From positions 1-32,123 of the forward strand of contig NZ_JAEUMN010000185.1 of NCBI RefSeq assembly GCF_016793225.1: DNA of 32,123 nt. Direction: 5' to 3'. The position numbers and the translations under genes were made by a program. Shown here piece after piece: positions 1 through 6,686 of this stretch. The notes beneath the pieces are model-generated. The model saw only the letters and a list, made by a program, of their open reading frames with translations. It ran no database searches and had not been told where the DNA came from. Each line of letters opens with the position of its first letter. The stretch's first letter is position 1. The DNA is from Phenylobacterium sp. (GTDB lineage: Bacteria; Pseudomonadota; Alphaproteobacteria; Caulobacterales; Caulobacteraceae).

Positions 1-241
1 TTCCGCCCCTGACCTGCGACCGGGTCCCACGCGGCGTCTTCGGCCCGTCCGACCGCGCCGCCCTCTCCCGGCCTCTCCCACAGCGCTGCCGCGCTTGGGA
101 GAGGAGGCCTCACGATGTTCCAGCCGTCCGCAACGGGTCGAAAGCGCTCTCTGACGCGAGCACCGACAGCCGGCCTTCGCGGCATCACCGGTCAGCGGAC
201 GCTGTGCGAGGGGTAGGTTGCGCGCGCAGCACTCCATCCCC
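1..241. other. Left-edge non-coding stretch
   Basis: I see no convincing gene on either strand here. ilvN, which usually follows ilvB, is not recognisable in any frame. The stretch holds one strong hairpin repeat (72-104) and otherwise unremarkable GC-rich sequence running into the left repeat of the GIY-YIG cassette. Together with 294-357 this leaves the first 357 bases without a supported gene. Confidence 0.5.
72..104. repeat. Intergenic hairpin repeat (CCTCTCCCA...TGGGAGAGG)
   Basis: A perfect 9-bp inverted repeat (CCTCTCCCA at 72-80, TGGGAGAGG at 96-104) encloses a second 4-bp stem (AGCG/CGCT). It looks like the short dispersed intergenic palindromes common in Caulobacteraceae genomes. 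No T-run follows on either strand, so it is not a classic intrinsic terminator. It could still act as an RNA-stabilising or terminating hairpin for a gene beyond the left edge. Confidence 0.55.
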
Positions 242-293
242 CCGTCATCCCGGGCGGAGCGCTCGCCAGAGCGCGGAGACCCGGGACCCAGCC
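242..293 (+). repeat. REP-like palindrome, left copy
   Basis: A two-tier hairpin. The outer stem is TCCCGGG (248-254) with CCCGGGA (280-286). The inner stem is GCGCTC (259-264) with GAGCGC (269-274), loop GCCA. An asymmetric internal loop separates the stems. The inverted partner lies at 715-766 and differs at two positions only, so left and right copies could also pair with each other around the nuclease gene. Confidence 0.8.
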
Positions 294-357
294 CCTGCGC
301 GCGGCAAGCTGCGCCGGGAAAGGCGACACGCACGCGGCCTCGACCTAACCTGCAGCG

Positions 358-693
358 ATGGTCGGCCGAGACCCCCTCATCGCGGTCTACATCCTGGCGA
401 GCGGGCGCAACGGGACGCTCTACACCGGCGTGACCAGCACCCTCGTCACCCGCATCCGGCAGCACAAGCTCGGGACTTTCGAAGGCTTCTCCAAGACGTA
501 CGGCTGCAGGCGGCTCGTCTGGTACGAGGTCCATGCGGTGATGGGCGAGGCGATCCGGCGCGAGAAGCAGATCAAGCGCTGGCGACGGGACTGGAAGCTG
601 CAACTGATCGAGGCCCAGAACCCGGACTGGCGCGACCTGTCCGACGCGTGGTTCGAGGCGCCCGAGGGGCCGCTGTCGTGGATGCAGTCGTAG
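358..693 (+). CDS. Small GIY-YIG nuclease family protein
   Basis: This 111-residue protein is a single-domain GIY-YIG nuclease of the short UPF0213/YhbQ-like type. The GIY-YIG core reads as YIL at residues 11-13 and YTGV at 22-25. It is followed by an Arg in RIRQHK, an EGFSKTYG segment, and the family block EAIRREKQIKRWRR around residues 64-77, which carries the expected catalytic Glu. A WKLQLIE...NPDW tail is also typical. The domain family cuts DNA with one divalent metal, but many short members have no known role. The ATG at 358 has no clear Shine-Dalgarno sequence. The gene stands alone between two inverted REP-like repeats and is oriented against ilvB. An alternative view is a domesticated repair nuclease; the repeat context favours a repeat-associated or selfish gene. 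Confidence 0.88.
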   Translation: MVGRDPLIAVYILASGRNGTLYTGVTSTLVTRIRQHKLGTFEGFSKTYGCRRLVWYEVHAVMGEAIRREKQIKRWRRDWKLQLIEAQNPDWRDLSDAWFEAPEGPLSWMQS

Positions 694-714
694 GCGGCGC
701 GTTGAGGGCTGTGC

Positions 715-766
715 GGCTGGGTCCCGGGTCTTCGCGCTCTGGCGAGCGCTGCGCCCGGGATGACGG
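715..766 (-). repeat. REP-like palindrome, right copy (inverted)
   Basis: The reverse complement of this segment matches 242-293 at 50 of 52 positions, including both stems (TCCCGGG/CCCGGGA and GCGCTC/GAGCGC). It begins 21 bp after the nuclease stop codon, so it could also end that transcript. Beyond position 766 and before 242 the similarity stops, which defines the repeat borders. Confidence 0.8.
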
Positions 767-876
767 AGCTTGGGGCGCAAGGGTCACCCGGCGGCGAACG
801 GACCTCAGCGGGCGTCATGAGTACCCGCTCTAGCTGACGAAATCGCCGCGCCATTCGGCTGCACGGCTGAGCACCC

Positions 877-2667
877 CTAGACCAGCCGCTTGCCCGCGTC
901 GTCGATGATCGAGCCCAGGTCGCGGGCCTCCTCGGCCATGATCATCTCGTTGTGCGCCTTGCCGGACGGGATCATCGGGAAGCAGTTCTCTTCCTTCGTG
1001 ACCCGGCAGTCGAACAGCACCGGCTTCCGCACCGAGATCATCTCGGCGATGGCGTCGTCCAGCTCGTCCGGGTGCTCGGCCCGGATGCCCACGCCGCCGT
1101 AGGCTTCCGCCAGCTTCACGAAATCGGGCAGGGAGGCCGAGTACGAGTGGCTGTAGCGCTCCCCGTGCAGCAGCTGCTGCCACTGGCGCACCATGCCCAT
1201 CCACTCGTTGTTCAGGATGAAGATCTTGATCGGCAGGTCGTACTGAACCGCCGTCGACATCTCCTGCATGGTCATCAGCACCGAGGCGTCGCCGGCGATG
1301 TCGATGACCAGGCTGTCCGGATGCGCCATCTGCACGCCGACGGCCGCCGGCAGGCCGTAGCCCATGGTCCCCAGGCCGCCCGAGGTCATCCAGCGGTTCG
1401 GCTGGTCGAAGTGGTAGAACTGGGCGGCCCACATCTGGTGCTGGCCGACCTCGGTGGTGATGTAGGTGTCGAGGTCCTTGGTCGCGGCGTAGAGCCGCTC
1501 GATCGCGAGCTGCGGCTTGATCAGCTTCGCGTCCGGCCGATAGCGGAACGACTGGCGCGCCCGCCAGGCGTCGATCTCGGCCCACCAGGCCTTGAGCGCC
1601 GCCGCGTCCATCGAAAGGCGGCGGCTCTTCCAGGCGGCGACCAGGTCCTCCAGCACGCTGGCGGCGTCGCCCACGATGCCCACGTCGGCGCGCACGTTCT
1701 TGCCGATCGAGCTGGCGTCGATGTCGATGTGGATCTTCTTCGAGGTCGGCGCGAAGGCGTCGAGCCGCCCCGTCACCCGGTCGTCGAAGCGCGCGCCGAC
1801 CGCGACCATGACGTCGCAGTCGTGCATGGCGTTGTTGGCCTCGAAGCTGCCGTGCATGCCCACCATGCCCAGCCACTGCGGCGAGGACGCCGGGAAGGCG
1901 CCCAGGCCCATCAGGGTGGAGGTGACCGGCGCGCCGGTCAGCTCGGCCAGTTCGCGCAGCAGCAGCGAGGCCTTGGGGCCGGCGTTGATGACGCCGCCGC
2001 CGGTGTAGAGGATCGGCTTCTTCGCCTTGGCGAGCAGGGCCACGGCCTCGGCGATCCGGCCGGCGTCGCCCTTCACGCGCGGGGCGTAGTTGTGGCTGTG
2101 CTTGACCTCGGTCGGGCCCTGGTAGGTCCCCTTGGCGAACTGCACGTCCTTGGGCACGTCGATGACCACCGGGCCCGGCCGGCCCGAGGTGGCGATGTGG
2201 AAGGCCTCGTGCAGGATGCGCGGCAGGTCGGCGATGTCCTTCACCAGGTAGTTGTGCTTGGTGCAGGGCCGGGTGATCCCGATCGTGTCGCACTCCTGGA
2301 ACGCGTCGGTGCCGATCAGGTGGGTCGCGACCTGTCCGGTGATGACGACCATCGGGATGGAGTCCATCAGCGCGTCCACGATCCCGGTGACGGCGTTTGT
2401 GGCGCCGGGGCCCGAGGTGACCAGGACGACGCCGGGCTTGCCGGTGGAGCGCGCGTAGCCCTCGGCGGCGTGGGTCGCGCCCTGCTCGTGACGCACAAGG
2501 ACGTGCTGCAGGCGCGGCTCGGCGAAGAGGGCGTCGTAGATGGGCAGCACCGCGCCGCCCGGGTAGCCGAAGAGCACTTCCACGCCCTGGTCGATGAGGG
2601 CGCGCACGACCATCTCGGCGCCGGACATGGTGGTGGTTTCGGCTTCGATCGTCTGATGGGCGGTCAT
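877..2667 (-). CDS. ilvB: Acetolactate synthase, large (catalytic) subunit
   Basis: Condenses two pyruvates, or pyruvate with 2-oxobutyrate, to form acetolactate or acetohydroxybutyrate: the first common step of valine, leucine and isoleucine synthesis. The 596-residue length fits the family. Visible marks are the N-terminal FGYPGGAVLPIYD segment, the catalytic Glu of RHEQGATHAAEGYA (E61) that activates thiamine diphosphate, SGPGATN, the central FAD/POX-like domain, and the C-terminal ThDP/Mg site GDASV...LNNEWMGMV. The ATG at 2667 is preceded by a leader peptide and terminator, indicating attenuation control. The start has a weak Shine-Dalgarno; a second Met at residue 14 (MSGAEM) is possible. 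The small regulatory subunit gene ilvN is not found in the 876 bases downstream, where a GIY-YIG cassette lies instead. Confidence 0.97.
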   Translation of the reverse strand: MTAHQTIEAETTTMSGAEMVVRALIDQGVEVLFGYPGGAVLPIYDALFAEPRLQHVLVRHEQGATHAAEGYARSTGKPGVVLVTSGPGATNAVTGIVDALMDSIPMVVITGQVATHLIGTDAFQECDTIGITRPCTKHNYLVKDIADLPRILHEAFHIATSGRPGPVVIDVPKDVQFAKGTYQGPTEVKHSHNYAPRVKGDAGRIAEAVALLAKAKKPILYTGGGVINAGPKASLLLRELAELTGAPVTSTLMGLGAFPASSPQWLGMVGMHGSFEANNAMHDCDVMVAVGARFDDRVTGRLDAFAPTSKKIHIDIDASSIGKNVRADVGIVGDAASVLEDLVAAWKSRRLSMDAAALKAWWAEIDAWRARQSFRYRPDAKLIKPQLAIERLYAATKDLDTYITTEVGQHQMWAAQFYHFDQPNRWMTSGGLGTMGYGLPAAVGVQMAHPDSLVIDIAGDASVLMTMQEMSTAVQYDLPIKIFILNNEWMGMVRQWQQLLHGERYSHSYSASLPDFVKLAEAYGGVGIRAEHPDELDDAIAEMISVRKPVLFDCRVTKEENCFPMIPSGKAHNEMIMAEEARDLGSIIDDAGKRLV

Positions 2668-2691
2668 GAGGCAGGCCTGGTTCAGGGTAAT

Positions 2692-2714
2692 AAAAAAGGC
2701 CCTCGATGGGGCCT
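2692..2714 (-). terminator. ilvB attenuator (intrinsic terminator)
   Basis: On the minus strand AGGCCC pairs perfectly with GGGCCT across a 6-nt loop. The stem's final U is followed by five more, an uninterrupted six-T run, unusual in this GC-rich DNA. It sits 40 nt after the leader-peptide stop and about 25 nt before the ilvB ATG, the position expected for an attenuator. A small upstream stem (CTGAC/GTCAG) lies in the spacer. I could not assign the antiterminator pairing with confidence. Confidence 0.8.
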
Positions 2715-2754
2715 GGGCAAGCGACCGGACGGTCCTGACGACGAGGTCAGTCCG

Positions 2755-2790
2755 CTACGGTCGCCTTACGAGTACGAGGATGGTGCGCAC
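2755..2790 (-). CDS. ilvB leader peptide (Ile/Leu/Val codons)
   Basis: An 11-codon reading frame starting at GTG reads MRTILVLVRRP and then TAG. Five consecutive codons (ATC CTC GTA CTC GTA) specify the branched-chain amino acids made by the downstream pathway. A GGGAA ribosome-binding sequence lies about 6 nt before the GTG. Placed upstream of an intrinsic terminator and ilvB, it has all parts of a classic amino-acid attenuator: when charged Ile/Leu/Val tRNAs are scarce, ribosomes stall here and the terminator is not formed. Attenuation of ilvBN is known in Caulobacter; this looks like the equivalent control. An overlapping alternative frame starting at an ATG near 2828 lacks regulatory codons. 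Confidence 0.82.
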   Translation of the reverse strand: MRTILVLVRRP

Positions 2791-2821
2791 GAGAATTCCC
2801 GCGAAAGTTCGGATTGGGCGT

Positions 2822-2847
2822 GTCGCATGCCGCGCCTAGGGCGTCAA
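2822..2847 (-). promoter_or_regulatory. Possible ilvB leader promoter (-35 TTGACGC)
   Basis: TTGACGC on the minus strand at 2847-2841 exactly matches the Caulobacter housekeeping -35 (TTGACGS). It overlaps the last codons of miaA. No good -10 follows at 10-14 nt; GCGACACG is the nearest. Transcription from here would begin a few tens of bases before the leader GTG. Read-through from miaA is the alternative. Confidence 0.28.
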
Positions 2848-3765
2848 GGCCGGTTCTAGGGCAAGAAACTGCCTCCACTGTTCCGCCGCCTCGAGCGCAT
2901 GGATGCGGGGCCAGTCGGCCATCTGCCCCCGCATCCAGGTCATCTGGCGCTTGGCGTAGCGGCGGGTCTCCTGCTGGGCCGCGGCGATCGCCGCCTCGAG
3001 GCTGGTCTCGCCCGCCAGATGCGCCGCCAGCTCGCGCACGCCCACGGCCTTCATCGCGGGCAGGCGAGGGTCGAGGCCGCGGGCGACAAGCGCGCGCACC
3101 TCGTCCAGCGCGCCCGCGGCCGCCATGGCGTGCAGCCGGGTGTCGCAGCGGGCGTAGAGCGCGGCGCGCGGCGGCTCCAGGGCGAGCGCGCGCCAGCGCC
3201 CCGGCGCCAGCGCGGGCTCGCCGGCCGCCTGCCAGTCGGTCAGGGCCCGGCCGGTGGCGGCGAAGACCTCCCAGGCGCGCACGAGGCGTTGGCGGTCTCC
3301 CGGCGCGATGCGCGCCGCCGCCGCGGGGTCGGCCGTGGCCAGGCGGCCGCGGAACTCGGCCTCGCCCAGGGCGGCGTAGTCGGCCTCCGCCGCCCCGCGC
3401 ACGCCGTCGGGGATGTCGGGCGTCTCGGCCAGGCCCTTCGTGAGGGCCCGGAAGTAGAGCCCCGTCCCGCCGACCACGATCGCGTCGCGCCCGCGCGCCG
3501 AGATCCCCTCGAGCGTCTCGAGGCAGGCCCGCAGCCAGCGGCCCACGGACCAGCCGTCGGCGGGGTCGACCGTCCCGAAGAGATGGTGCGGCGCCCGCGC
3601 GAGGTCGTCGGGCGCCGGTCCGGCCGTCAGGACCTGCAGGCCGGCGTAGAGCTGCATCGAGTCGGCGTTGACGATCTCGCCGCCCGCCCGCTCGGCCAGG
3701 GTCAGGGCCAGGGCCGACTTGCCGCTTGCGGTGGGCCCGGCGATCAGCCAGATGCGGCCGGTCAT
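2836..3765 (-). CDS. miaA: tRNA dimethylallyltransferase
   Basis: Transfers a dimethylallyl group to N6 of A37 in tRNAs reading UNN codons, the first step of ms2i6A formation. The 309-residue product begins [17 protein letters not shown], with the P-loop GPTASGKS at residues 9-16. [11 protein letters not shown] (substrate-binding Asp/Ser), VVGGTGLYF, the QRLVRAWEV segment, GVREL and the C-terminal [10 protein letters not shown] block are all family signatures. The frame is open far upstream, but this ATG directly before the P-loop domain is the natural start. It overlaps the serB ATG on the other strand by two bases, so no intergenic region separates these divergent genes. The ilvB leader begins 45 nt downstream, so miaA read-through could also feed ilvB. 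Confidence 0.96.
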   Translation of the reverse strand: MTGRIWLIAGPTASGKSALALTLAERAGGEIVNADSMQLYAGLQVLTAGPAPDDLARAPHHLFGTVDPADGWSVGRWLRACLETLEGISARGRDAIVVGGTGLYFRALTKGLAETPDIPDGVRGAAEADYAALGEAEFRGRLATADPAAAARIAPGDRQRLVRAWEVFAATGRALTDWQAAGEPALAPGRWRALALEPPRAALYARCDTRLHAMAAAGALDEVRALVARGLDPRLPAMKAVGVRELAAHLAGETSLEAAIAAAQQETRRYAKRQMTWMRGQMADWPRIHALEAAEQWRQFLALEPALTP

Positions 3766-4654
3766 GGAACTCGTGCTCACCCTCGTCAGCCCCGACGCCG
3801 CCGCCGCGCAGGCCGCCGCCGAACGCGCCCGGCAAGCGCTCGCAGCCGCGGGCGCGGGCGTCAAGGCGCCGAAGCCCCTGGGCCTGGGCGCGTACGACCT
3901 TCCCCTGATCGCCGAGGCCGCGGCCGCCGAGGCGGTGGTCGCCACCGAACTGGACGGCCTGCCTGTGGACGCCTGCGTGCAGCCGGCCGCCGGCCGCCGC
4001 AAGCGCCTCCTGGTGGCCGACATGGATTCCACCATCATCAACGTCGAGTGCCTCGACGAGCTTGCCGACTTCGCCGGCCTCAAGGCCGAGATCAGCGCCA
4101 TCACCGAACGCGCCATGCGGGGCGAACTGCAGTTCGAGGGGGCTCTGCGCGAGCGCGTCGGCATGCTGAAGGGCCTTTCGACCCGCGCGCTGCAGCAGGC
4201 CTACGACGAGCGCGTGCGCCTCAATCCCGGCGCCCGGACGCTGGTGCGCACCATGGCGGCGCACGGCGCCCGCTGCGCGCTGGTGTCGGGCGGCTTCACC
4301 TTCTTCACGAGCCGGGTGGCCGAGGCGGCCGGCTTCCACCTCAACCGGGCGAACACGCTGATCGAGGCCAGCGGCGCGCTGACCGGCGAGGTGGGCGAGC
4401 CGATCCTGGGCAAGGAGGCCAAGCTGGCCGCGCTGCAGGACGAGGCGGCGGCCCTGGGCGTCCCGCTGTCGGCCTCGCTGGCGGTGGGCGACGGCGCGAA
4501 CGACCTGGCGATGATCCAGGCGGCCGGACTGGGCGTCGCCTACCGCGCCAAGCCCATCGTCGCGGCGCAGGCGCACGCCAAGGTGGACCACGCGGACCTC
4601 ACCGCGCTGCTCTACTTCCAGGGCTACCGGGACGACGAGTTCGCGACCGACTGA
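3764..4654 (+). CDS. serB: Phosphoserine phosphatase
   Basis: Hydrolyses O-phosphoserine to serine, the last step of the phosphorylated serine pathway. The 296 residues comprise an N-terminal ACT-like region (about 1-80) and a HAD phosphatase core. Motif I is DMDST (nucleophile D86, acid/base D88), followed by [11 protein letters not shown]; motif II is LVSGGFTFF; motif III and the metal site is GDGANDLAM (D243, D247). The open frame extends upstream, but [10 protein letters not shown] at 3764 matches the usual SerB N-terminus. The start codon shares two bases (CATG) with the divergent miaA start, so its promoter must lie within the miaA coding sequence or transcription must be nearly leaderless. 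A HAD hydrolase gene follows after 55 bp. Confidence 0.95.
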   Translation: MELVLTLVSPDAAAAQAAAERARQALAAAGAGVKAPKPLGLGAYDLPLIAEAAAAEAVVATELDGLPVDACVQPAAGRRKRLLVADMDSTIINVECLDELADFAGLKAEISAITERAMRGELQFEGALRERVGMLKGLSTRALQQAYDERVRLNPGARTLVRTMAAHGARCALVSGGFTFFTSRVAEAAGFHLNRANTLIEASGALTGEVGEPILGKEAKLAALQDEAAALGVPLSASLAVGDGANDLAMIQAAGLGVAYRAKPIVAAQAHAKVDHADLTALLYFQGYRDDEFATD

Positions 4655-4709
4655 CCCGGCGGCGGGCAGGGGCGTTCCCTGACGCGGCGGAGTGGGCTAT
4701 CGCGCGCCC

Positions 4710-5369
4710 ATGGTCCTGCCGCGCCCCGTGAAAGCCGTCGTGTTCGACATGGACGGCCTGCTTGTCGACACCGAGACGGTGGTGTTCCGCGCCATGCAGC
4801 GCGCGGCCGGCGGGATCGGCTCGGAGATGCCGTTCGCCACCTTCCAGCGCATGGTCGGCCTGACCCATGCCGCCAGCGACCTGATCCTGCTGGATCACTT
4901 CGGGGACGGCTTCGACCTGGCGGCCTGGTCGGCGACGGTCAGCGCGCACTTCCGGGAGGAACTGGCGGCGGGCATCGCCCTGAAGACGGGGGTCTTGGAG
5001 ATCCTCGACGCCCTGGACGGACTGGGGCTGCCCCGCGCCATCGCCACCTCGTCCAGCCTGCAGGCCGTCGAGATGAGCCTTGGCCCGCACAGCATCGTCG
5101 ACCGGTTCCACGCGCTGATCACCCGCGACGTCCAGACGCGCAGCAAGCCGCACCCGGAGCCCTTCCTGAAGGCGGCCGACGCGCTGGGGGTCGATCCGGC
5201 GGACTGCCTCGCGCTCGAGGACAGCCACAACGGCGTCCGCGCGGCCTCCGCGGCGGGCATGATGACGGTCATGGTTCCCGACATGCTGGACCCGACCGAG
5301 GAGATGGAGACCCTGTGCGTGCGCATCGCCCGCGACCTGCACGAGGTGCGGGACTGGCTCGCCGGGTAG
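4710..5369 (+). CDS. HAD-superfamily hydrolase, beta-phosphoglucomutase/phosphatase-like
   Basis: A 219-residue HAD subfamily IA protein. Motif I is VVFDMDGLLVDTE with D13 and D15; motif II is ATSSS (about residue 110); motif III Lys lies in SKPHPEPFLKAA; motif IV is LEDSHNGVRAA. A helical cap lies between motifs I and II. Relatives include phosphoglycolate phosphatase-like enzymes, beta-phosphoglucomutase and sugar-phosphate phosphatases; the substrate cannot be read from sequence. I chose the ATG at 4710. An in-frame GTG at 4692 would add six residues, and neither start has a well-spaced ribosome-binding site. The gene follows serB by 55 bp in the same direction and may be cotranscribed with it. 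Confidence 0.85.
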   Translation: MVLPRPVKAVVFDMDGLLVDTETVVFRAMQRAAGGIGSEMPFATFQRMVGLTHAASDLILLDHFGDGFDLAAWSATVSAHFREELAAGIALKTGVLEILDALDGLGLPRAIATSSSLQAVEMSLGPHSIVDRFHALITRDVQTRSKPHPEPFLKAADALGVDPADCLALEDSHNGVRAASAAGMMTVMVPDMLDPTEEMETLCVRIARDLHEVRDWLAG

Positions 5370-5394
5370 CGCTCGGTCCGGGGCCGCGCGGCCG

Positions 5395-5673
5395 TCAGGC
5401 GTGGGGGGTCAGGCGGGCTCGGGCGGCGGCGACGGCGTCGCGGCGGCACTTGTAGGCGCGTCCCTCCGCGCCCGGGAACAGCGGCGAGCGGATGTGGGCG
5501 CAGAGTTCGCGGCTCGCGGCGGCGAGGCGGCGCGTCATGGCCCGCTCGCCGGACTTGCTGGCCACGTCCAGGTCCGCCAGCGGGACCGGCTGCATCAGGT
5601 AGCTGCGCGGCTGCGCCACGGCGGGCGCCGCGGCCACGACCAGCGCCGTCGCCATCCACGCGAGCCTTGGCAT
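5395..5673 (-). CDS. UrcA-family secreted protein
   Basis: A 92-residue protein with a clear signal peptide (MPRLAWMATALVVAAAPAVA, cleavage near residue 20). The mature part has the pattern of the UrcA family: a DLDVAS...GERAMTRRLAAASRELC segment and a C-terminal YKCRRDAVAAARARL, giving two cysteines (near 58 and 75) that could form a disulfide. UrcA proteins are small, periplasmic, common in Caulobacterales and sphingomonads, and have no established function. The start has a good GGAGGG ribosome-binding site. A Caulobacter-type promoter lies just upstream. It is convergent with the HAD gene on one side and lies downstream of hflC in the same direction, but has its own promoter. Confidence 0.7.
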   Translation of the reverse strand: MPRLAWMATALVVAAAPAVAQPRSYLMQPVPLADLDVASKSGERAMTRRLAAASRELCAHIRSPLFPGAEGRAYKCRRDAVAAARARLTPHA

Positions 5674-5708
5674 CGTGACCCTCCGGCAGTTTACGCCTGT
5701 AAGGCGCA

Positions 5709-5737
5709 GTTGTTGCGCGCCGGGAATATCACGTCAA
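5709..5737 (-). promoter_or_regulatory. Caulobacter-type housekeeping promoter for the UrcA-family gene
   Basis: Minus strand reads TTGACGT (5737-5731), a 14-nt spacer, then GCAACAAC (5716-5709). The Caulobacter housekeeping consensus is TTGACGS, 10-14 nt, GCTANAWC; the -10 differs at one defined position and the -35 at its last base. This would place the transcript start about 30 nt before the ATG at 5673. Confidence 0.45.
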
Positions 5738-5774
5738 GCCATTCCAAGGCCACGCTTGGCGGGCGTTTTAGCCG

Positions 5775-6686
5775 CTAGCGGCGCGTCGCCGCCCCGCCGG
5801 TCGGACCGCGCTCGAAGTAGCGGAAGAACGCGCTGTCGGGCGAGAGCACCAGGGTGGTCTGGCCGTCGGCGAAGCTGCGCTCGTAGGCCTGCATCGAGCG
5901 GAAGAACGCCGCGAACGACGGGTCGCGCCCGAAGCTCTGGGCGAAGATGCGGGTCCGCAGGGCGTCGCCCTCGCCCATGATCTGGCCCTGCTGCTCGCGC
6001 GCGGTGGCCAGCGTGATCGCGACCTCCTTGTCGGCCTCGGCGATGATCTCGCGCTTGCGCTGTTCGCCCTGGGCGCGGAGCTGGGCGGCCTCCTGCTGGC
6101 GGGACGTCGACATGCGGCGGAACACGAAGTCGCGGTTCTGGCTCGGCAGGTCGGCGCGCTTGATGCGCACGTCGATCACCTGGATGCCCAGGCGCGACGC
6201 CTGGGCCCGGCGCGCCATGTCGGCCCGCGCCTGCTGCATGAGCTGCGCGCGGCGGCCGGAGATGATGTCGGTCGAGGTGGCCGAGCCCAGCACCTGGCGC
6301 AGCGACGAGTTGAGCAGCCGCTCGATGCGGTCGCGGGCCGTCTGCTCGTCGCGCAGGGTGCGGTAGAACTGTTCCGGGTCCGAGATGCGGTAGCGCAGGA
6401 AGGCGTCCACCACGAGGCGCTGCTGGCCGGCGGTGATGATCTCCTCCTGGTCGGCCTCGATGGCGATGTTGCGACGGTCGAGCCGGATGGCGTCGTCGAT
6501 CAGCGGCACCTTCATGTGAAGGCCCGCCTGGTCGCGGCCCGGCGGATTGATCACGCCCACGGGATCGCCCAGCCGGACCAGGATCACCTGCTGGCGCTGG
6601 TCGACGACGAAGAAGGCGTTGGTGATCAGGAAGAGCGCCGCCAGCCCCAGAAGGACGTAGGCGATCTGGCGCGTCGAAAGGGTCAT
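5775..6686 (-). CDS. hflC: Protease modulator HflC
   Basis: A 303-residue SPFH/band-7 membrane protein that with HflK forms the large periplasmic HflKC cage around the FtsH protease and tunes its activity on membrane proteins. An N-terminal membrane anchor (about residues 8-28) precedes the band-7 domain (FFVVDQRQQVILVRLG..., DAFLRYRISDPEQFYRTL). A charged helical coiled-coil follows (RQQEAAQLRAQGEQRKREIIAEADKE), then GEGDALRTRIFAQSFGRDPSFAAFFRSMQAY, typical of HflC. The ATG overlaps the hflK stop by four bases (ATGA), so the two are translationally coupled. Confidence 0.96.
   Translation of the reverse strand: MTLSTRQIAYVLLGLAALFLITNAFFVVDQRQQVILVRLGDPVGVINPPGRDQAGLHMKVPLIDDAIRLDRRNIAIEADQEEIITAGQQRLVVDAFLRYRISDPEQFYRTLRDEQTARDRIERLLNSSLRQVLGSATSTDIISGRRAQLMQQARADMARRAQASRLGIQVIDVRIKRADLPSQNRDFVFRRMSTSRQQEAAQLRAQGEQRKREIIAEADKEVAITLATAREQQGQIMGEGDALRTRIFAQSFGRDPSFAAFFRSMQAYERSFADGQTTLVLSPDSAFFRYFERGPTGGAATRR

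Larger units (their letters stand above)
242..766. mobile_element. Candidate GIY-YIG cassette bounded by inverted palindromic repeats
   Basis: Two 52-bp copies of one palindromic element, in inverted orientation and matching at 50 of 52 positions, enclose a single small GIY-YIG nuclease gene. I see no target-site duplication outside the repeats. The arrangement resembles a nuclease gene living inside a pair of REP-type elements, by analogy with RAYT transposase/REPIN pairs, but with a GIY-YIG enzyme. That the unit moves or is spread by the nuclease is inference; the repeats and the ORF are directly visible. Confidence 0.45.

Noticed and set aside
420-854. Minus-strand frame beginning MARRFRQLERV...MTPAEVRS right after ilvB, considered as a truncated ilvN
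   Set aside because: Beyond the first residues it runs through the right repeat and antisense to the GIY-YIG gene, and it shows no ACT-domain motifs. An ATG just after ilvB may be a coincidence.
952-2859. Very long plus-strand open frame (635 codons) opposite ilvB
   Set aside because: It is antisense to a clear ilvB with all catalytic motifs, and its translation is low-complexity Val/His/Gly/Asp/Arg, as expected from the shadow of GC-rich codons.
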